From assembly GCA_029881655.1 (NCBI GenBank), contig JAOUME010000010.1:1-38481 (forward strand): a stretch of 38,481 nt of DNA. Direction: 5' to 3'. The stretch is from Deltaproteobacteria bacterium. GTDB lineage: Bacteria; SAR324; XYD2-FULL-50-16. Within the stretch, counting starts at the first letter, position 1, and each line of letters begins with the position of its first letter. Shown here in pieces: positions 1 to 9,057 of the stretch. The notes under the pieces were generated by a model, which searched no databases, was not told the DNA's origin, and saw only the letters and a list, made by a program, of their open reading frames with translations. Both the position numbers and the translations under genes were made by a program.

Positions 1-537
1 CAACAATAGGGCACTGATGTATTGAGAGCTTTGATCGCCTGGTATTTTGACAAGCCCCCCCTTGAGGCGTTTCCCCTGAATCATGACCGGTGGGCAACCG
101 GTGTGATCGATATCCTCGACCTGTCCGCCCATGGAGTTAAGCGCCTCAATCAGGTCACGGATGGGTCTTTTTCGCATCCGCTCATTGCCGTTGAGAATAT
201 AACTTCCCTTGCCGAGGGTTAAGGCCGCGGTTAGGAATCGGGCGGCGGTTCCGGCGTTTTCGATATAGAGTTCGGTATTCAGTTTTTTGAATTCGCCACC
301 GCAACCACTTATTTCATGAACATCCTTCTTTTTAACGATGTTGGAGCCAAGCTGGTTTAAGACCTGAGTCATAAAACGGGTGTCATCAGAATTCAAAAGT
401 CCGGAGATATGGCATTTGCCCGAAGCGATGGAGGCCATCAATAAAACACGGTTCGAGATGCTTTTGGAACCGGGAATTCGGATTTCGCCCTTGATGGGGC
501 CGGATCGGGGTATTGTGATTGAGCTTGGGATCTGCAT
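1..537 (-). CDS. aroA: 3-phosphoshikimate 1-carboxyvinyltransferase (EPSP synthase), N-terminal part
   Basis: Cytosolic shikimate-pathway enzyme that joins PEP to shikimate-3-phosphate. I translated the minus strand from the ATG at 537 (the ORF track missed it because it is partial). The 179 codons run open off the left edge. They show the family landmarks in order: a GSKSISNR substrate loop near residues 23-30 with the conserved Lys, an NAGTAARFL segment near residue 95, a GNERMRKRPI segment, and a GDQSSQYISALL segment at the window edge. The full protein is normally about 430 residues, so roughly 40% is present. It lies 90 bp downstream of the MBL-fold gene on the same strand. A weak purine-rich stretch (CTGAAG) precedes the ATG. 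The identification is firm; the missing C-terminal domain cannot be assessed. Confidence 0.95.
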   Translation of the reverse strand, partial: MQIPSSITIPRSGPIKGEIRIPGSKSISNRVLLMASIASGKCHISGLLNSDDTRFMTQVLNQLGSNIVKKKDVHEISGCGGEFKKLNTELYIENAGTAARFLTAALTLGKGSYILNGNERMRKRPIRDLIEALNSMGGQVEDIDHTGCPPVMIQGKRLKGGLVKIPGDQSSQYISALLL

Positions 538-627
538 TCTTCAGTTGAAATGATTGATTGGCGATGGGTAAATTCTGATGGAATTCCTAAAAAGAGTAAA
601 GCCTTAAAGAGAAATCCAGGGAGATGG

Positions 628-2076
628 TTATTTGGATGGTTTTGATCGTACCAGAATATCGGTTTCGGCGAATTTGGCCTGGATTCCGACAGCTAGCTGT
701 TTTCGGTTTAAAGGACTTGAGGTATGAGACAGGACCAGTTTTTTTGAAGGGTCGTTGATGAAATCGGTTGCCTCGCCATGGATAGGGGCTCCTCCGACAT
801 CGGACTTTTTGAGATCAAGAGGCATTTTATAGATTTCAACCAGTTTTTTATATTGGCTTTCCAGGATACCATTGGAGGAGAAGTCCTCAACAATCATCTT
901 CTTTAATGATTTCAAGGCTGTTATGTCTGAAAAATGCCCGTAAGTCTTATAACCGTCATTATCCATTGCCCTGAAGATCAAGATTGTCGTATCGGTTGGA
1001 TGGGGCGATAAGATGGGCTTGATTTCGAGGTCGCCATAGTGATTCCAGTCACCCAGCATGAGTTCATGGTAGGTGAAAAAATCACTCAGTTCCTCTTCGG
1101 GAATGCTTGTGAGAGCCGCGAGTTTTAGCAAGACGGTCTTATAGACGACACGAGTCGCGAAAATCTTGATTTTGTACTTCTTGTTGATAATTGAACATAG
1201 ACCGGCGAAATGATCGTCATGGACATGGGTAAAAAAGATACCGCCCAGATTTTCAGGTTGAAGATCAAAAGCTTCAAGAGTGGTTCGGATTTGCGGGCCA
1301 GTATCAATTAAAAAGGCTTTCCCGTCGTAGACCACAATACTTCCCAGACAAGGCCGATTCGGATCCCAACCATCTCCTTCGCCCGTATGAATAACGGCAA
1401 ATAAAGCCTCCGGTATCTTCGCAGGGGGAAGTTTATAGGAAGTTTTATAGGATTCACCTTTTTTTAAGTTCAAGTCGACTTCAATGGAATCGCCTTTATA
1501 ACTAAGAGTAAATCGGTTTAAAGCCGTCCTTTTGATATAAAACCCGGAGTGAATTTCAATCTCTTGATCTTCAAGAGGGATGCAGTCTAAGAGTTGATCG
1601 GTCCTTAAAAAATCTCCAAAGGCGAAGTTGAGCTTGTAGCTGATATTTTCTTTCGCGAACTGGGCTGTTTCTCCCAACTGGGTGTATTCTTCCTCTGAAA
1701 CCAAACCGAAATTACCCCTGTAAAAGTAATCCATTTGAGCCTTAAGTTGCTCGGTTTTTCCAATTAAAATGGGTTTCTGATTGGTGTTGTTTGGATGGTT
1801 GGGGATGATCATGCCCTGTTTATAAAGCATGTGCAAAAGAGGAAATTCGCTTAAATTTGAGAGCATTTCATTTTGAAATAGCTGATCTGATAGAAGAACA
1901 GCATTGGGACCACTCTCAAAAGTCCGCCCATCCTTTTGCGTCAGGGGCAACAAACTTTGCTGACTTAAGTGTTTAACAATATCAGCAGGGCATGCGCATA
2001 GAAGCTTGATATCAATCTCTGGAACTTCAACCCAGTAGACTGCCGGTTGAACAAGTTTTTTTGTTATGAGGCCCAT
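628..2076 (-). CDS. Metallo-beta-lactamase-fold hydrolase with an unassigned N-terminal domain
   Basis: The 482-residue protein has its metal-binding core in the second half. A THVHDDHFAG motif (the MBL HxHxDH signature) lies near residue 280. It is preceded by an SIVVYDGKAFLIDTGP strand-loop typical of the fold and followed by further candidate ligands (SPHPTDTT, GHFSD, APIHGEATDF, LSHTS). About 220 residues precede the MBL core and match no domain I can name; they include a GPNAVLLSD segment and a YKQGMIIPNHPNN segment. There is no signal peptide or membrane helix, so it is probably cytoplasmic. The substrate is unknown; MBL-fold enzymes include thioesterases, nucleases and phosphodiesterases. 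It sits between a TerB-like gene and aroA on the same strand, which gives no clear functional link. Confidence 0.75.
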   Translation of the reverse strand: MGLITKKLVQPAVYWVEVPEIDIKLLCACPADIVKHLSQQSLLPLTQKDGRTFESGPNAVLLSDQLFQNEMLSNLSEFPLLHMLYKQGMIIPNHPNNTNQKPILIGKTEQLKAQMDYFYRGNFGLVSEEEYTQLGETAQFAKENISYKLNFAFGDFLRTDQLLDCIPLEDQEIEIHSGFYIKRTALNRFTLSYKGDSIEVDLNLKKGESYKTSYKLPPAKIPEALFAVIHTGEGDGWDPNRPCLGSIVVYDGKAFLIDTGPQIRTTLEAFDLQPENLGGIFFTHVHDDHFAGLCSIINKKYKIKIFATRVVYKTVLLKLAALTSIPEEELSDFFTYHELMLGDWNHYGDLEIKPILSPHPTDTTILIFRAMDNDGYKTYGHFSDITALKSLKKMIVEDFSSNGILESQYKKLVEIYKMPLDLKKSDVGGAPIHGEATDFINDPSKKLVLSHTSSPLNRKQLAVGIQAKFAETDILVRSKPSK

Positions 2077-2236
2077 TTGATAAAAAAATAATTAATTTTA
2101 AAATTAAATATCATAGTTCGGTCAGCTAATTAATCTTTGCTATTGCTAGCCATAGGATTTGCGTTGATGCATTTTTGATGCTAGGTTCTAATTAATGTGG
2201 AAATTTATTAATATTACTATGATAATAACATAGTCA

Positions 2237-2779
2237 CTATAATTTGTTTTTCAGGTACGCGTCAATCTTATCGTCAATCGCCAGAGTCGTCTGACTAAAT
2301 ATTTTTACGTTTTTTTGATGAACCCAATCAAAAAAAGAATTGATGACATAGCTGTACATAGGATCGATTAGGATATTGACATCCATACCGAGGGTCGAGT
2401 GAGCAAAATTGATGATGTTATGAAAATCGTCTCTTGGTATGCCGATCAGTTTGACGATCTGGCCCAGCATGATCTTTTCTTCGTCCATAATAACCCCATC
2501 CACTACCGCCATCGCGATTAGGTCGAGAAAGAAACTGTAGTGAAGCTTTTTGCTTTTGATTTCGTTAAATATGGCTTCAATTTGCGCATCATTGTAGTCT
2601 TGCGTTTTAATGATGCGCTCCTTATGTTTTTCATTGAGTCCAAAATTACCAATCATTTTTTCCAGCAATTCCACTTCGTTTTTATCGAGTTTATTGTCGA
2701 TTCTAGCCATGTGGCTGATTAAAGACAAATAATTGACTCTGGTTTTGACGCTGGTTCTGCAAATATTTGGAAGTCTCAT
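2237..2779 (-). CDS. TerB-like (tellurite-resistance TerB family) protein
   Basis: A 180-residue, probably cytoplasmic helical protein. Residues about 17-130 look like a TerB-type helical domain. A first helix (YLSLISHMARIDNKLDKNE) carries the acidic pattern after 'ID', and a second half-repeat (LIAMAVVDGVIMDEEKIML) carries the matching 'VDG..DEE' pattern. TerB folds bind metal or serve as scaffolds for membrane-linked stress responses; the role here is unknown. I keep the ATG at 2779 because the internal ATG at 2711 would remove the first helix of the domain. It is divergent from lpxD across about 200 bp. The C-terminal 50 residues (IDPMYSYVINSFFDWVHQK onward) are not recognised. Confidence 0.6.
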   Translation of the reverse strand: MRLPNICRTSVKTRVNYLSLISHMARIDNKLDKNEVELLEKMIGNFGLNEKHKERIIKTQDYNDAQIEAIFNEIKSKKLHYSFFLDLIAMAVVDGVIMDEEKIMLGQIVKLIGIPRDDFHNIINFAHSTLGMDVNILIDPMYSYVINSFFDWVHQKNVKIFSQTTLAIDDKIDAYLKNKL

Positions 2780-2902
2780 TTCACGGTCACTTAACAGTTT
2801 GAATTAAAAAGAATTTAAATACTTTTGACGCCTGTTGACTTTTATTCTTTTCTTTTTGTAGTACAATGATTTAAAAAAAGATGCTATCAAAAACTTTATA
2901 TC

Positions 2903-2933
2903 GAATCCGTTGTCAGAAAGATTCTACGGATTC
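2903..2933 (+). promoter_or_regulatory. Hairpin-forming inverted repeat upstream of lpxD
   Basis: The arms GAATCCGT and ACGGATTC form an exact 8-bp inverted repeat around a 15-nt loop. It sits 50 bp before the lpxD ATG in the divergent TerB/lpxD spacer. It has no T-tract, so it is not a standard terminator. It could be an operator or a leader hairpin. A TTGACT hexamer lies upstream near 2838, but no well-spaced -10 follows it. Confidence 0.3.
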
Positions 2934-2982
2934 AACTTCAAGCAAATCATAAAATAAATATCTCATATTATCCCAGGCTCTA

Positions 2983-4059
2983 ATGACCTTTACCCTAAAA
3001 ACCCTATCCCAGGAATTGGGAGCTGAATTTAATGGCAATGAAAAACTGGTCATTGACCATGCCTGCGGAATGGATAACCTGTCTGAGGGGGGGCTTGCCT
3101 ACATTGCCAACCCTAAGGAATTATCCAGCTTGCCTACACCCGAGGGTGTCTTTGACTCTCGAGAGAAATCACTTGAAGCGTCGAGCGATGCATCCACCGT
3201 GGCTTTTATTGTGCCTAAAAGCACAAAATATACTCATCACAACGTCATCTTCGCGGATGATCCGCTGGAAATGCATGTCAGAGCAACACTGCTGATTCAT
3301 ACCCCGCATAAAGTAAAGCCTCATGTTGATTCCAGAGCCATTATTGGGAAAAAGGTAAAATTGGGAAAGCAAGTAATGATCCACGCTGGCGCGGTCATCT
3401 ATGACGAGGTATCCATCGGGGATCATAGCGTGATTCATGCGGGAGTTGTCGTTATGCGGCAGGCCGAAATCGGGAGCGACTGCGTTCTTTTTCCAAATGT
3501 AACGCTGGCTGAGCGTACCAAGATCGGAAACCGCGTTGTGATTCATCCGTCTAGCGTGATAGGCTCTGACGGTTTCGGGTTTTATCAAAGGGACAAACTC
3601 AATAAAAAAATTCCTCAAATCGGGAGGGTTCTGATCGAAGACGATGTAGAAATTGGTTCGTGCTGCGCGATCGATCGGGCTCGATTCAGTGAAACCATTA
3701 TCAAAAGTGGCTGCAAACTGGACAACCTGATCCACATCGCGCATAACGTGGAGTTAGGAGAGAATTCACTGATTGCGGCACAGTCTGGCATCGCGGGAAG
3801 CACAAAAACGGGAAACCATTTGATGATGGGGGGACAATCGGGGATTCGAGATAATCTAGAGATCGGAAGCCACGTCACCCTACTGGCGAGAACCTTGATA
3901 TCCTCTAAAACGAGAGATGAGGAGACCGTGGCCGGAATGCCTTCCAGGCCTATTGCTCAGTGGAGAGAAATCCAAGCTAAAATCAACAGTCTAAAGAGTC
4001 TCTACGATAAGGTTCACCAAATTGAACAAGCCCTTAAACAAAAAGGGCTTATCGATTAG
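2983..4059 (+). CDS. lpxD: UDP-3-O-acylglucosamine N-acyltransferase LpxD
   Basis: Third step of lipid A synthesis: transfers a 3-hydroxyacyl chain from acyl-ACP to the 2-amino group of UDP-3-O-acylglucosamine in the cytoplasm. Residues 1-105 form the uridine-binding N-terminal domain. From about residue 112 a long run of hexapeptide repeats ([38 protein letters not shown] and more) builds the left-handed beta-helix. The catalytic His lies in [11 protein letters not shown] near residue 254. A C-terminal amphipathic helix ([19 protein letters not shown]) completes the usual layout. At 358 residues it is slightly longer than the E. coli enzyme, partly from a loop around residues 50-70. The gene stands alone, convergent with the PFOR gene and without lpxA, fabZ or bamA neighbours, which differs from the usual bamA-lpxD-fabZ-lpxA order. 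Confidence 0.95.
   Translation: MTFTLKTLSQELGAEFNGNEKLVIDHACGMDNLSEGGLAYIANPKELSSLPTPEGVFDSREKSLEASSDASTVAFIVPKSTKYTHHNVIFADDPLEMHVRATLLIHTPHKVKPHVDSRAIIGKKVKLGKQVMIHAGAVIYDEVSIGDHSVIHAGVVVMRQAEIGSDCVLFPNVTLAERTKIGNRVVIHPSSVIGSDGFGFYQRDKLNKKIPQIGRVLIEDDVEIGSCCAIDRARFSETIIKSGCKLDNLIHIAHNVELGENSLIAAQSGIAGSTKTGNHLMMGGQSGIRDNLEIGSHVTLLARTLISSKTRDEETVAGMPSRPIAQWREIQAKINSLKSLYDKVHQIEQALKQKGLID
4028..4050 (+). terminator. Possible terminator hairpin at the lpxD 3' end
   Basis: AAGCCCTT and AAGGGCTT form an 8-bp perfect stem with a 7-nt loop. It overlaps the last codons of lpxD and lies in the spacer between convergent lpxD and PFOR genes, where a terminator is expected. No U-tract follows, so it is not a textbook intrinsic terminator. 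A second short inverted repeat (CTGAATT/AATTCAG, 4110-4131) overlaps the PFOR stop. Confidence 0.3.
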
Positions 4060-4114
4060 CGGTTATCATAGGACTGGATTTATGCGGGTTTTCCTACCTA
4101 TTTAGAAGCCTGAA

Positions 4115-7100
4115 TTAATTTTCCAATTCAGACAAAAACGCTTTTTGTTCTTGATAATCGCTATTTTCAATCCCAATCAAACTCTGAAGGACTCTCCAGT
4201 TCTTTCTCCGTTCAATAGCAAAAAGCGCCATATGTCGGCTGATTCCAACCGGTTTCATCAGATCGCCCTTCTCAACCAGGATATAGACACCTTTCACAGG
4301 AATATAGGCCCGATGTTTAGGATTTAAGAAACTACGGTTGGTAATATCGTTTTGAGTTGTCCTTTTTAAGATTTCATCGAGATGAGTAAGATTTTTCTCC
4401 TCCCCCTTGGCGATCTTAAAGAAATGTTTTCTGAAGCGGGCCTCTGTGGTGGCCCAATGTGCGACTGTATAGTTATATTTATCCTTGGTACCGGGGATGG
4501 TTTTCCGCATCCAGTCGTTTTTAAGGTTTGGATTTCCCTTCAAGGAAAGACTTAAACGGAAGTCTTCACCCAAAGAGGGATTAAAGACGAATTCAGGCAT
4601 CCCCCTGGAATCGCGGATCAATTTCGCCTGTTCGGTCGATTTGTCATCTGGTACGCCATGTTCCGGCTGACAGGTACTAAAGGCCTGAATATAGGCGGTT
4701 CCGCGGTACAAAAGCCCATCAAGGATAGTGCGGAACAGATTTGCGGCATTGGCCATGGATACCTGCCCCACAAAAGGACTCCCGTGACCATACAACAAGG
4801 TTCCGGCAACCTCTTTTCTTTCGGTGAGTTTCCCTTCCGTTGCGGCTCCAGCCTGGTTCATGTCGAATCCACCGGGCATGACAGAACTATCGGAGTTTTG
4901 CCCTCCAGTATTGGAGTAGACTTGGGTATCCAGCATTAAAACCTTCATGTTGGGTCGGTTTTGCAAGACGACCTTGGATAAGTTCTGGTAACCTATATCC
5001 CCGATCGCGCCGTCTCCCCCGACAGCCCAGACCTTGGGAAGCTCAGTAATCTCAAGGTCGGTCATGTGAGCGTCGCTAAAATGGGTGTAGGTGAAATAAT
5101 CCTCAGCCGTATAGGAATCGCCGTCTACATTCAGGATAAAATCGGTGAGTCTTTCGGGGATGACCGAGCGTTTGCCGTGATCGATGATGATCGATTCGCT
5201 CCAAAGCCATCCAATGGTCGGACTATCCTGAAAAAGAGAGTTCATCCATGGATATTGATGCGGATTGTTAGGATGGGTCGATCCGTAAACGCTGTTGCAT
5301 CCCGTGCTGGAGGTCATCATCATAACGGACATTCCGTTTGAGTATCGCTCGTCGACAGCTCTTAGATCCCGATGGTTAAAGGCATCTTGTCTTAATACCA
5401 GATTCAGGGCATTGATCAGGTCCTTATCGGAGCCCTTAAAATTCTCATCCATGTATTTGACGCTGGCTTGGTCGTTTTCCGAACCCAATCCCAAAATAAG
5501 ATGCTTAACAGATCTGCTCCAGTAGAGATAAGAATCGGGATCTTTCTTCTTTAGACTTTCGAGATTTTTTAGTCCGTTTTCTACGAGCTGAACGGCCTTT
5601 TTGTTGAGCCGCTCCGACTTTGCATGATAAAGGGGTCTCATATAGGCTTCGGTTAATCCCGAAACGGCCTTAAGGACGGTTTTTTCACCACAGCCCGCGC
5701 AAGCACCATCCCCGGAGACCAGAGCGTCATAATAGCTACGTACCATGAGATGGTTCTGGAGAACCGCGGCTTTGCTTTCAATGGGTTTGTCCGCGTTAAA
5801 TTTACCCAGGTATTTTTGGGTTGTCTCAGGCATCAGGTCCATAAACTGGATGGAAGTGTGATTCTCACCGTTGATTTCCTCGGTCTCCAATACCATCTTC
5901 AAGGCGTTGTGTTCACCGCATTCAAGCACGCATTCCCCGCAACCCTTGCAAAGATCACTGATCATGATGCTGAAGACTCCGCCTGTGCCTTTTTCTTTTT
6001 TCTCGGGAATCTCGAAGATGGGACGAACCTTGGCGTATGAAACGGGATAGATGCTTAAAATCGCACGCAATTCCTTTTTAGAGGATTCATAAGCCCGATT
6101 GTCTTTGATGGTTGGTTTTTTTGAGACAGCCAGTTCAAGATGCTTTTCGAAAATATCCACAAAAGCTGGCGGCGCATTTTTCTTATCCTGCGCTATTTCG
6201 AGCATCTCGACCCGTAAGGTATCATCGATTTCAGGAATGAGTGCCAGCAGGTCTTTTTTTATTGTATCATCTGAAACATAATGCTTAACGGCAGTCTCGA
6301 TTACCGTGGAGATATCCTGTGCGGTATTGGGTAGTGCCGTATCAGGACATGAAACGATGCAATCCATGCATTGCGTGCAATTTTCAGGAAAATATTTAGG
6401 TACTTTGCGTCTGGAAACGTACTTGCTGTTGGTCGCGGCCGTCGCGGCGGCCATGATCCCGGTCGAAGCAAGCGCGGATGATGGCTGATTGTAGCCATAA
6501 CCGGCTCTAAACTCGGAATTATATTTCTCGAGTGTTTGCATGGGCGCTTTTTGAGGCTGCTCTTTTTGCTGATGGGTTAAAAGGTCGAACCTGCCAGCCC
6601 CTGTGACCGGCATAATCGTTTCACCTCTCATGCTGGACGTGTCTGGCGCGTCAACTTTTCCGGGAGTGGCTTCCCATACCATTTCAAAGCCTTTTTTCAT
6701 GACCGTCATGTTAGACTGAACGACATCATTTCCAAAACGGCTGAATTTTTTATCGTATTGTGCCTCGACCGTTTTCAAAAATTCATCATCTGGGATATTG
6801 TTGTCCTTTAAAAAACGGCCGACCTTAAAAAATGCACCTAAAAACGAGTTTCCTTGCATTCTAAACTGCAAGTCACCCCTGTCGGTCGCGTCGGTGGCAA
6901 TTTTAAAACCCTCGAGCCCGTAAAGGCGTATATTTTTATCCAGGATCTCCTGGCGGTGTTCTCTTGGGATTCTTTTCCAGAATCCCTCAGAGGTCGTCTC
7001 ATTGCTCTCGATGATTAAGGCGCCCCCTTCATTAAGACCCGCGAGTGGATTGGTATGGGTAAATGCCTTTGGATCACAGCACAGCACAACGTCTACATGA

Positions 7101-8752
7101 CGAAGGTCACAATTAACCCTGATTCTCTCAGGAGCGACAACCAGGAAGTAACTGGTTGGGGCGCCTTTTTTCTCGGAACCGTATTTGGGATTGGCGCTGA
7201 TATGGTTTACCTCGGCGTAATTACCATCCTCATCTTTACAGTCATCGCGGACAGCAATGTAAGAGCTTAACTCGCCCAGGATTTCGCCCAGGTTTTTACC
7301 CGTGGTGATGGCTCCCCATCCCCCAATCGAGTGAAACCTGATGGCGATTGATTGATCAGGTAGAAGACTCGGGGTTTCATCTGATTCAACAGCATAGGGG
7401 TGATCCACACCTATATAGACGAAGCTGACACCATCAGAGGCTTTTTTGCCGTCCTTGCGGGCAATCTTACCTGTAACGAATTCATAAGCGCCCAAGACAC
7501 CCTCGGGTCTGAAATCCCTGGAACCAAGACCATAGACGCCTGAAAAAATTCTGGGGAGTTCTTCACAGGAAAGTTTGGGTAAATGGGCAAAGGCATTGGT
7601 ATCTGAGTTGTTGTGCGCTTTTGAAAGAGCGGTTCTTATATCCCTGGCCAGCGGATTGTCCCCTGATGTCTGATCATCCATTCTCTCAAGCACGATCACA
7701 TTTTTTCTTCCCCTTAAAGCTTCGATAATGGCTTTTTCAGGAAAGGGTCTGATGACATTGATATGAATGACGCCGACTTCTTCATTTCTGGTTTGCTTGA
7801 TGTAATCGACTGCGGCTTCAATATTCTCGGCGGATGATCCGAGCGATATAAAGATAGTGTCGGCTTTCTCACAGTTATATTGAGAAATCAGACCGTAGTA
7901 CCGACCCGTCAGGTCGCCAAAATCCTGGTAAGCTTTTTCAAAAAATCCTAAAATTGGTTCTACGAAATTATTTCTTCTTGCGATAACCCCGTTCATGTAA
8001 TGCTCCTGGTTTTGAACCGGGCCCATTAATATCGGATTTTTCAGGTCAATGCATTCAGGCACTCTTCGGCGTGTTTTGCCGAATAGCTCTCTCTGAGCGT
8101 CTGTTGGGCATTCGATTATATCGTCCGGTCTTCCAAGAAATTCCCGAATTAGACCTTCATCCGGCAACAAAAAAGTTCTTTCCAGGTGAGAGGTCAAAAA
8201 ACCGTCCTGGACGTTGATGCCTGGGTTCAAGGCGAGTTCGTTGACCCGTCTTAAAATTAATGCCTGATCTGAAGCCTGTTGAGCGTCCTTGGAAAAAAGC
8301 ATGCTCCATCCGGTGTCGAGTAGCGTGTAAACGTCATCATGGCCGCAGTGGACGTTCAAGGCTGATTTCGTCAAGGCCCTGGCCGCAATCTGGACGACCA
8401 TGGTACTGAGCTTCGCGGGGGCGTGATAGTAGGGTTCAAGACCGTAGACGACACCTTGACCGGAAGTGAAATTAACCACCCGCTTACCCGTGATGGAGAT
8501 AGCGATGGCACCAGATTGAGCCGCGTGCTCCCCTTCGGCCTCTATGGCTATTTTTGAGTCGCCAAAGACGTTCAATTCGCCGTTCGCGAAAGAAAGTTGG
8601 AAATTTTCACCCATTTCGGTTGACGGGGTAATCGGATAAAATACTCCCGCTTCGGCCAATCTCGCTTCAGTATAGTAGCTGACTAACTGGTTTCCGTTGG
8701 TTGTGATTCTTTTACCTGGATATTTCGGTTTTTTCTTGATTTCCTGGCTCAT
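4115..8752 (-). CDS. nifJ: Large pyruvate:ferredoxin (flavodoxin) oxidoreductase, 1545 residues
   Basis: Thiamine-diphosphate/Fe-S enzyme that oxidises pyruvate with CoA to acetyl-CoA and CO2 and reduces ferredoxin. All PFOR modules are fused. The N-terminal pyrimidine-binding domain shows GVFYPITPSTEMGE and TSGQGVVYGLEPYYH. The gamma-like domain has FHSIGGWGAITTGKNLGEIL near residue 475. Two 4Fe-4S motifs follow: CTQCMDCIVSCPD near residue 791 and CKGCGECVLECGE near residue 931. The TPP domain has GDGACAGCGEKT near residue 1015 plus WAVGGDGAIGDIGYQNL and YSNTGGQNSDSS. Usual PFORs are about 1170-1230 residues, so this one is roughly 300 longer, with extra sequence between the two ferredoxin motifs and inside the TPP domain. 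The start at 8752 has a good AGGAAG ribosome site. It follows the nuo cluster on the same strand after a 546-bp gap. A sister 2-oxoacid specificity is possible. Confidence 0.92.
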   Translation of the reverse strand: MSQEIKKKPKYPGKRITTNGNQLVSYYTEARLAEAGVFYPITPSTEMGENFQLSFANGELNVFGDSKIAIEAEGEHAAQSGAIAISITGKRVVNFTSGQGVVYGLEPYYHAPAKLSTMVVQIAARALTKSALNVHCGHDDVYTLLDTGWSMLFSKDAQQASDQALILRRVNELALNPGINVQDGFLTSHLERTFLLPDEGLIREFLGRPDDIIECPTDAQRELFGKTRRRVPECIDLKNPILMGPVQNQEHYMNGVIARRNNFVEPILGFFEKAYQDFGDLTGRYYGLISQYNCEKADTIFISLGSSAENIEAAVDYIKQTRNEEVGVIHINVIRPFPEKAIIEALRGRKNVIVLERMDDQTSGDNPLARDIRTALSKAHNNSDTNAFAHLPKLSCEELPRIFSGVYGLGSRDFRPEGVLGAYEFVTGKIARKDGKKASDGVSFVYIGVDHPYAVESDETPSLLPDQSIAIRFHSIGGWGAITTGKNLGEILGELSSYIAVRDDCKDEDGNYAEVNHISANPKYGSEKKGAPTSYFLVVAPERIRVNCDLRHVDVVLCCDPKAFTHTNPLAGLNEGGALIIESNETTSEGFWKRIPREHRQEILDKNIRLYGLEGFKIATDATDRGDLQFRMQGNSFLGAFFKVGRFLKDNNIPDDEFLKTVEAQYDKKFSRFGNDVVQSNMTVMKKGFEMVWEATPGKVDAPDTSSMRGETIMPVTGAGRFDLLTHQQKEQPQKAPMQTLEKYNSEFRAGYGYNQPSSALASTGIMAAATAATNSKYVSRRKVPKYFPENCTQCMDCIVSCPDTALPNTAQDISTVIETAVKHYVSDDTIKKDLLALIPEIDDTLRVEMLEIAQDKKNAPPAFVDIFEKHLELAVSKKPTIKDNRAYESSKKELRAILSIYPVSYAKVRPIFEIPEKKEKGTGGVFSIMISDLCKGCGECVLECGEHNALKMVLETEEINGENHTSIQFMDLMPETTQKYLGKFNADKPIESKAAVLQNHLMVRSYYDALVSGDGACAGCGEKTVLKAVSGLTEAYMRPLYHAKSERLNKKAVQLVENGLKNLESLKKKDPDSYLYWSRSVKHLILGLGSENDQASVKYMDENFKGSDKDLINALNLVLRQDAFNHRDLRAVDERYSNGMSVMMMTSSTGCNSVYGSTHPNNPHQYPWMNSLFQDSPTIGWLWSESIIIDHGKRSVIPERLTDFILNVDGDSYTAEDYFTYTHFSDAHMTDLEITELPKVWAVGGDGAIGDIGYQNLSKVVLQNRPNMKVLMLDTQVYSNTGGQNSDSSVMPGGFDMNQAGAATEGKLTERKEVAGTLLYGHGSPFVGQVSMANAANLFRTILDGLLYRGTAYIQAFSTCQPEHGVPDDKSTEQAKLIRDSRGMPEFVFNPSLGEDFRLSLSLKGNPNLKNDWMRKTIPGTKDKYNYTVAHWATTEARFRKHFFKIAKGEEKNLTHLDEILKRTTQNDITNRSFLNPKHRAYIPVKGVYILVEKGDLMKPVGISRHMALFAIERRKNWRVLQSLIGIENSDYQEQKAFLSELEN

Positions 8753-8825
8753 TATGGCTTCCTAGATCGGTTTGGTTTTTATAATGGTCTATACTGCCTA
8801 CCAAATAAATTAACGATTTTGTTTT

Positions 8826-8870
8826 ATGCCGTAAAGGGTTAAATCAATATTATTTAACAATCTACGGCAT
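8826..8870. promoter_or_regulatory. 45-bp centred dyad upstream of PFOR (candidate operator)
   Basis: The outer arms ATGCCGTA/TACGGCAT (8 bp) and the inner arms GTTAAAT/ATTTAAC (7 bp) share exactly the same centre (8848), with 4-nt spacers on each side and a 7-nt middle. It lies 74 bp before the PFOR start. On the PFOR-coding strand it is followed by an A-rich run rather than Ts, so a terminator is unlikely. A dimeric or tetrameric repressor/activator site, or a leader structure, fits better. The bound protein is unknown. Confidence 0.45.
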
Positions 8871-8976
8871 TTGACTTACGTATTTAATGATAAATGAAAT
8901 TAAGCAATGGGAACTAAATTTGGGCTTTATGTCCAGCCTTTTTAAAAGCAAATGGCTAAAGGAGGTTTAAAGTGAA

Positions 8977-9057
8977 ATGGGAATTTATCATGTTCTAAAC
9001 GAAGTCCCGAAAAAATTTGAAAAGAATCGGATCGCTCACCTTTGCTTATTGGCCTGA
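8977..9057 (+). CDS. Possible 26-residue small ORF with strong ribosome site
   Basis: An ATG at 8977 opens 26 codons (MGIYHVLNEVPKKFEKNRI...) ending in TGA, too short for the ORF track. AAAGGAGG lies 11 nt before the ATG, somewhat far. An alternative GTG at 8972 sits at ideal spacing but gives only 8 codons. The frame is in the spacer between two minus-strand transcription units. There is no homology I recognise, and chance occurrence is quite possible. Confidence 0.15.
   Translation: MGIYHVLNEVPKKFEKNRIAHLCLLA

Noticed and set aside
22-222. 66-residue plus-strand ORF at the left edge
   Set aside because: It is antisense to the clear aroA reading frame, which carries the EPSP synthase motifs.
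3169-3744. 191-residue minus ORF inside lpxD
   Set aside because: Shadow of lpxD in another frame; no domain pattern, whereas the plus frame has an intact hexapeptide-repeat enzyme.
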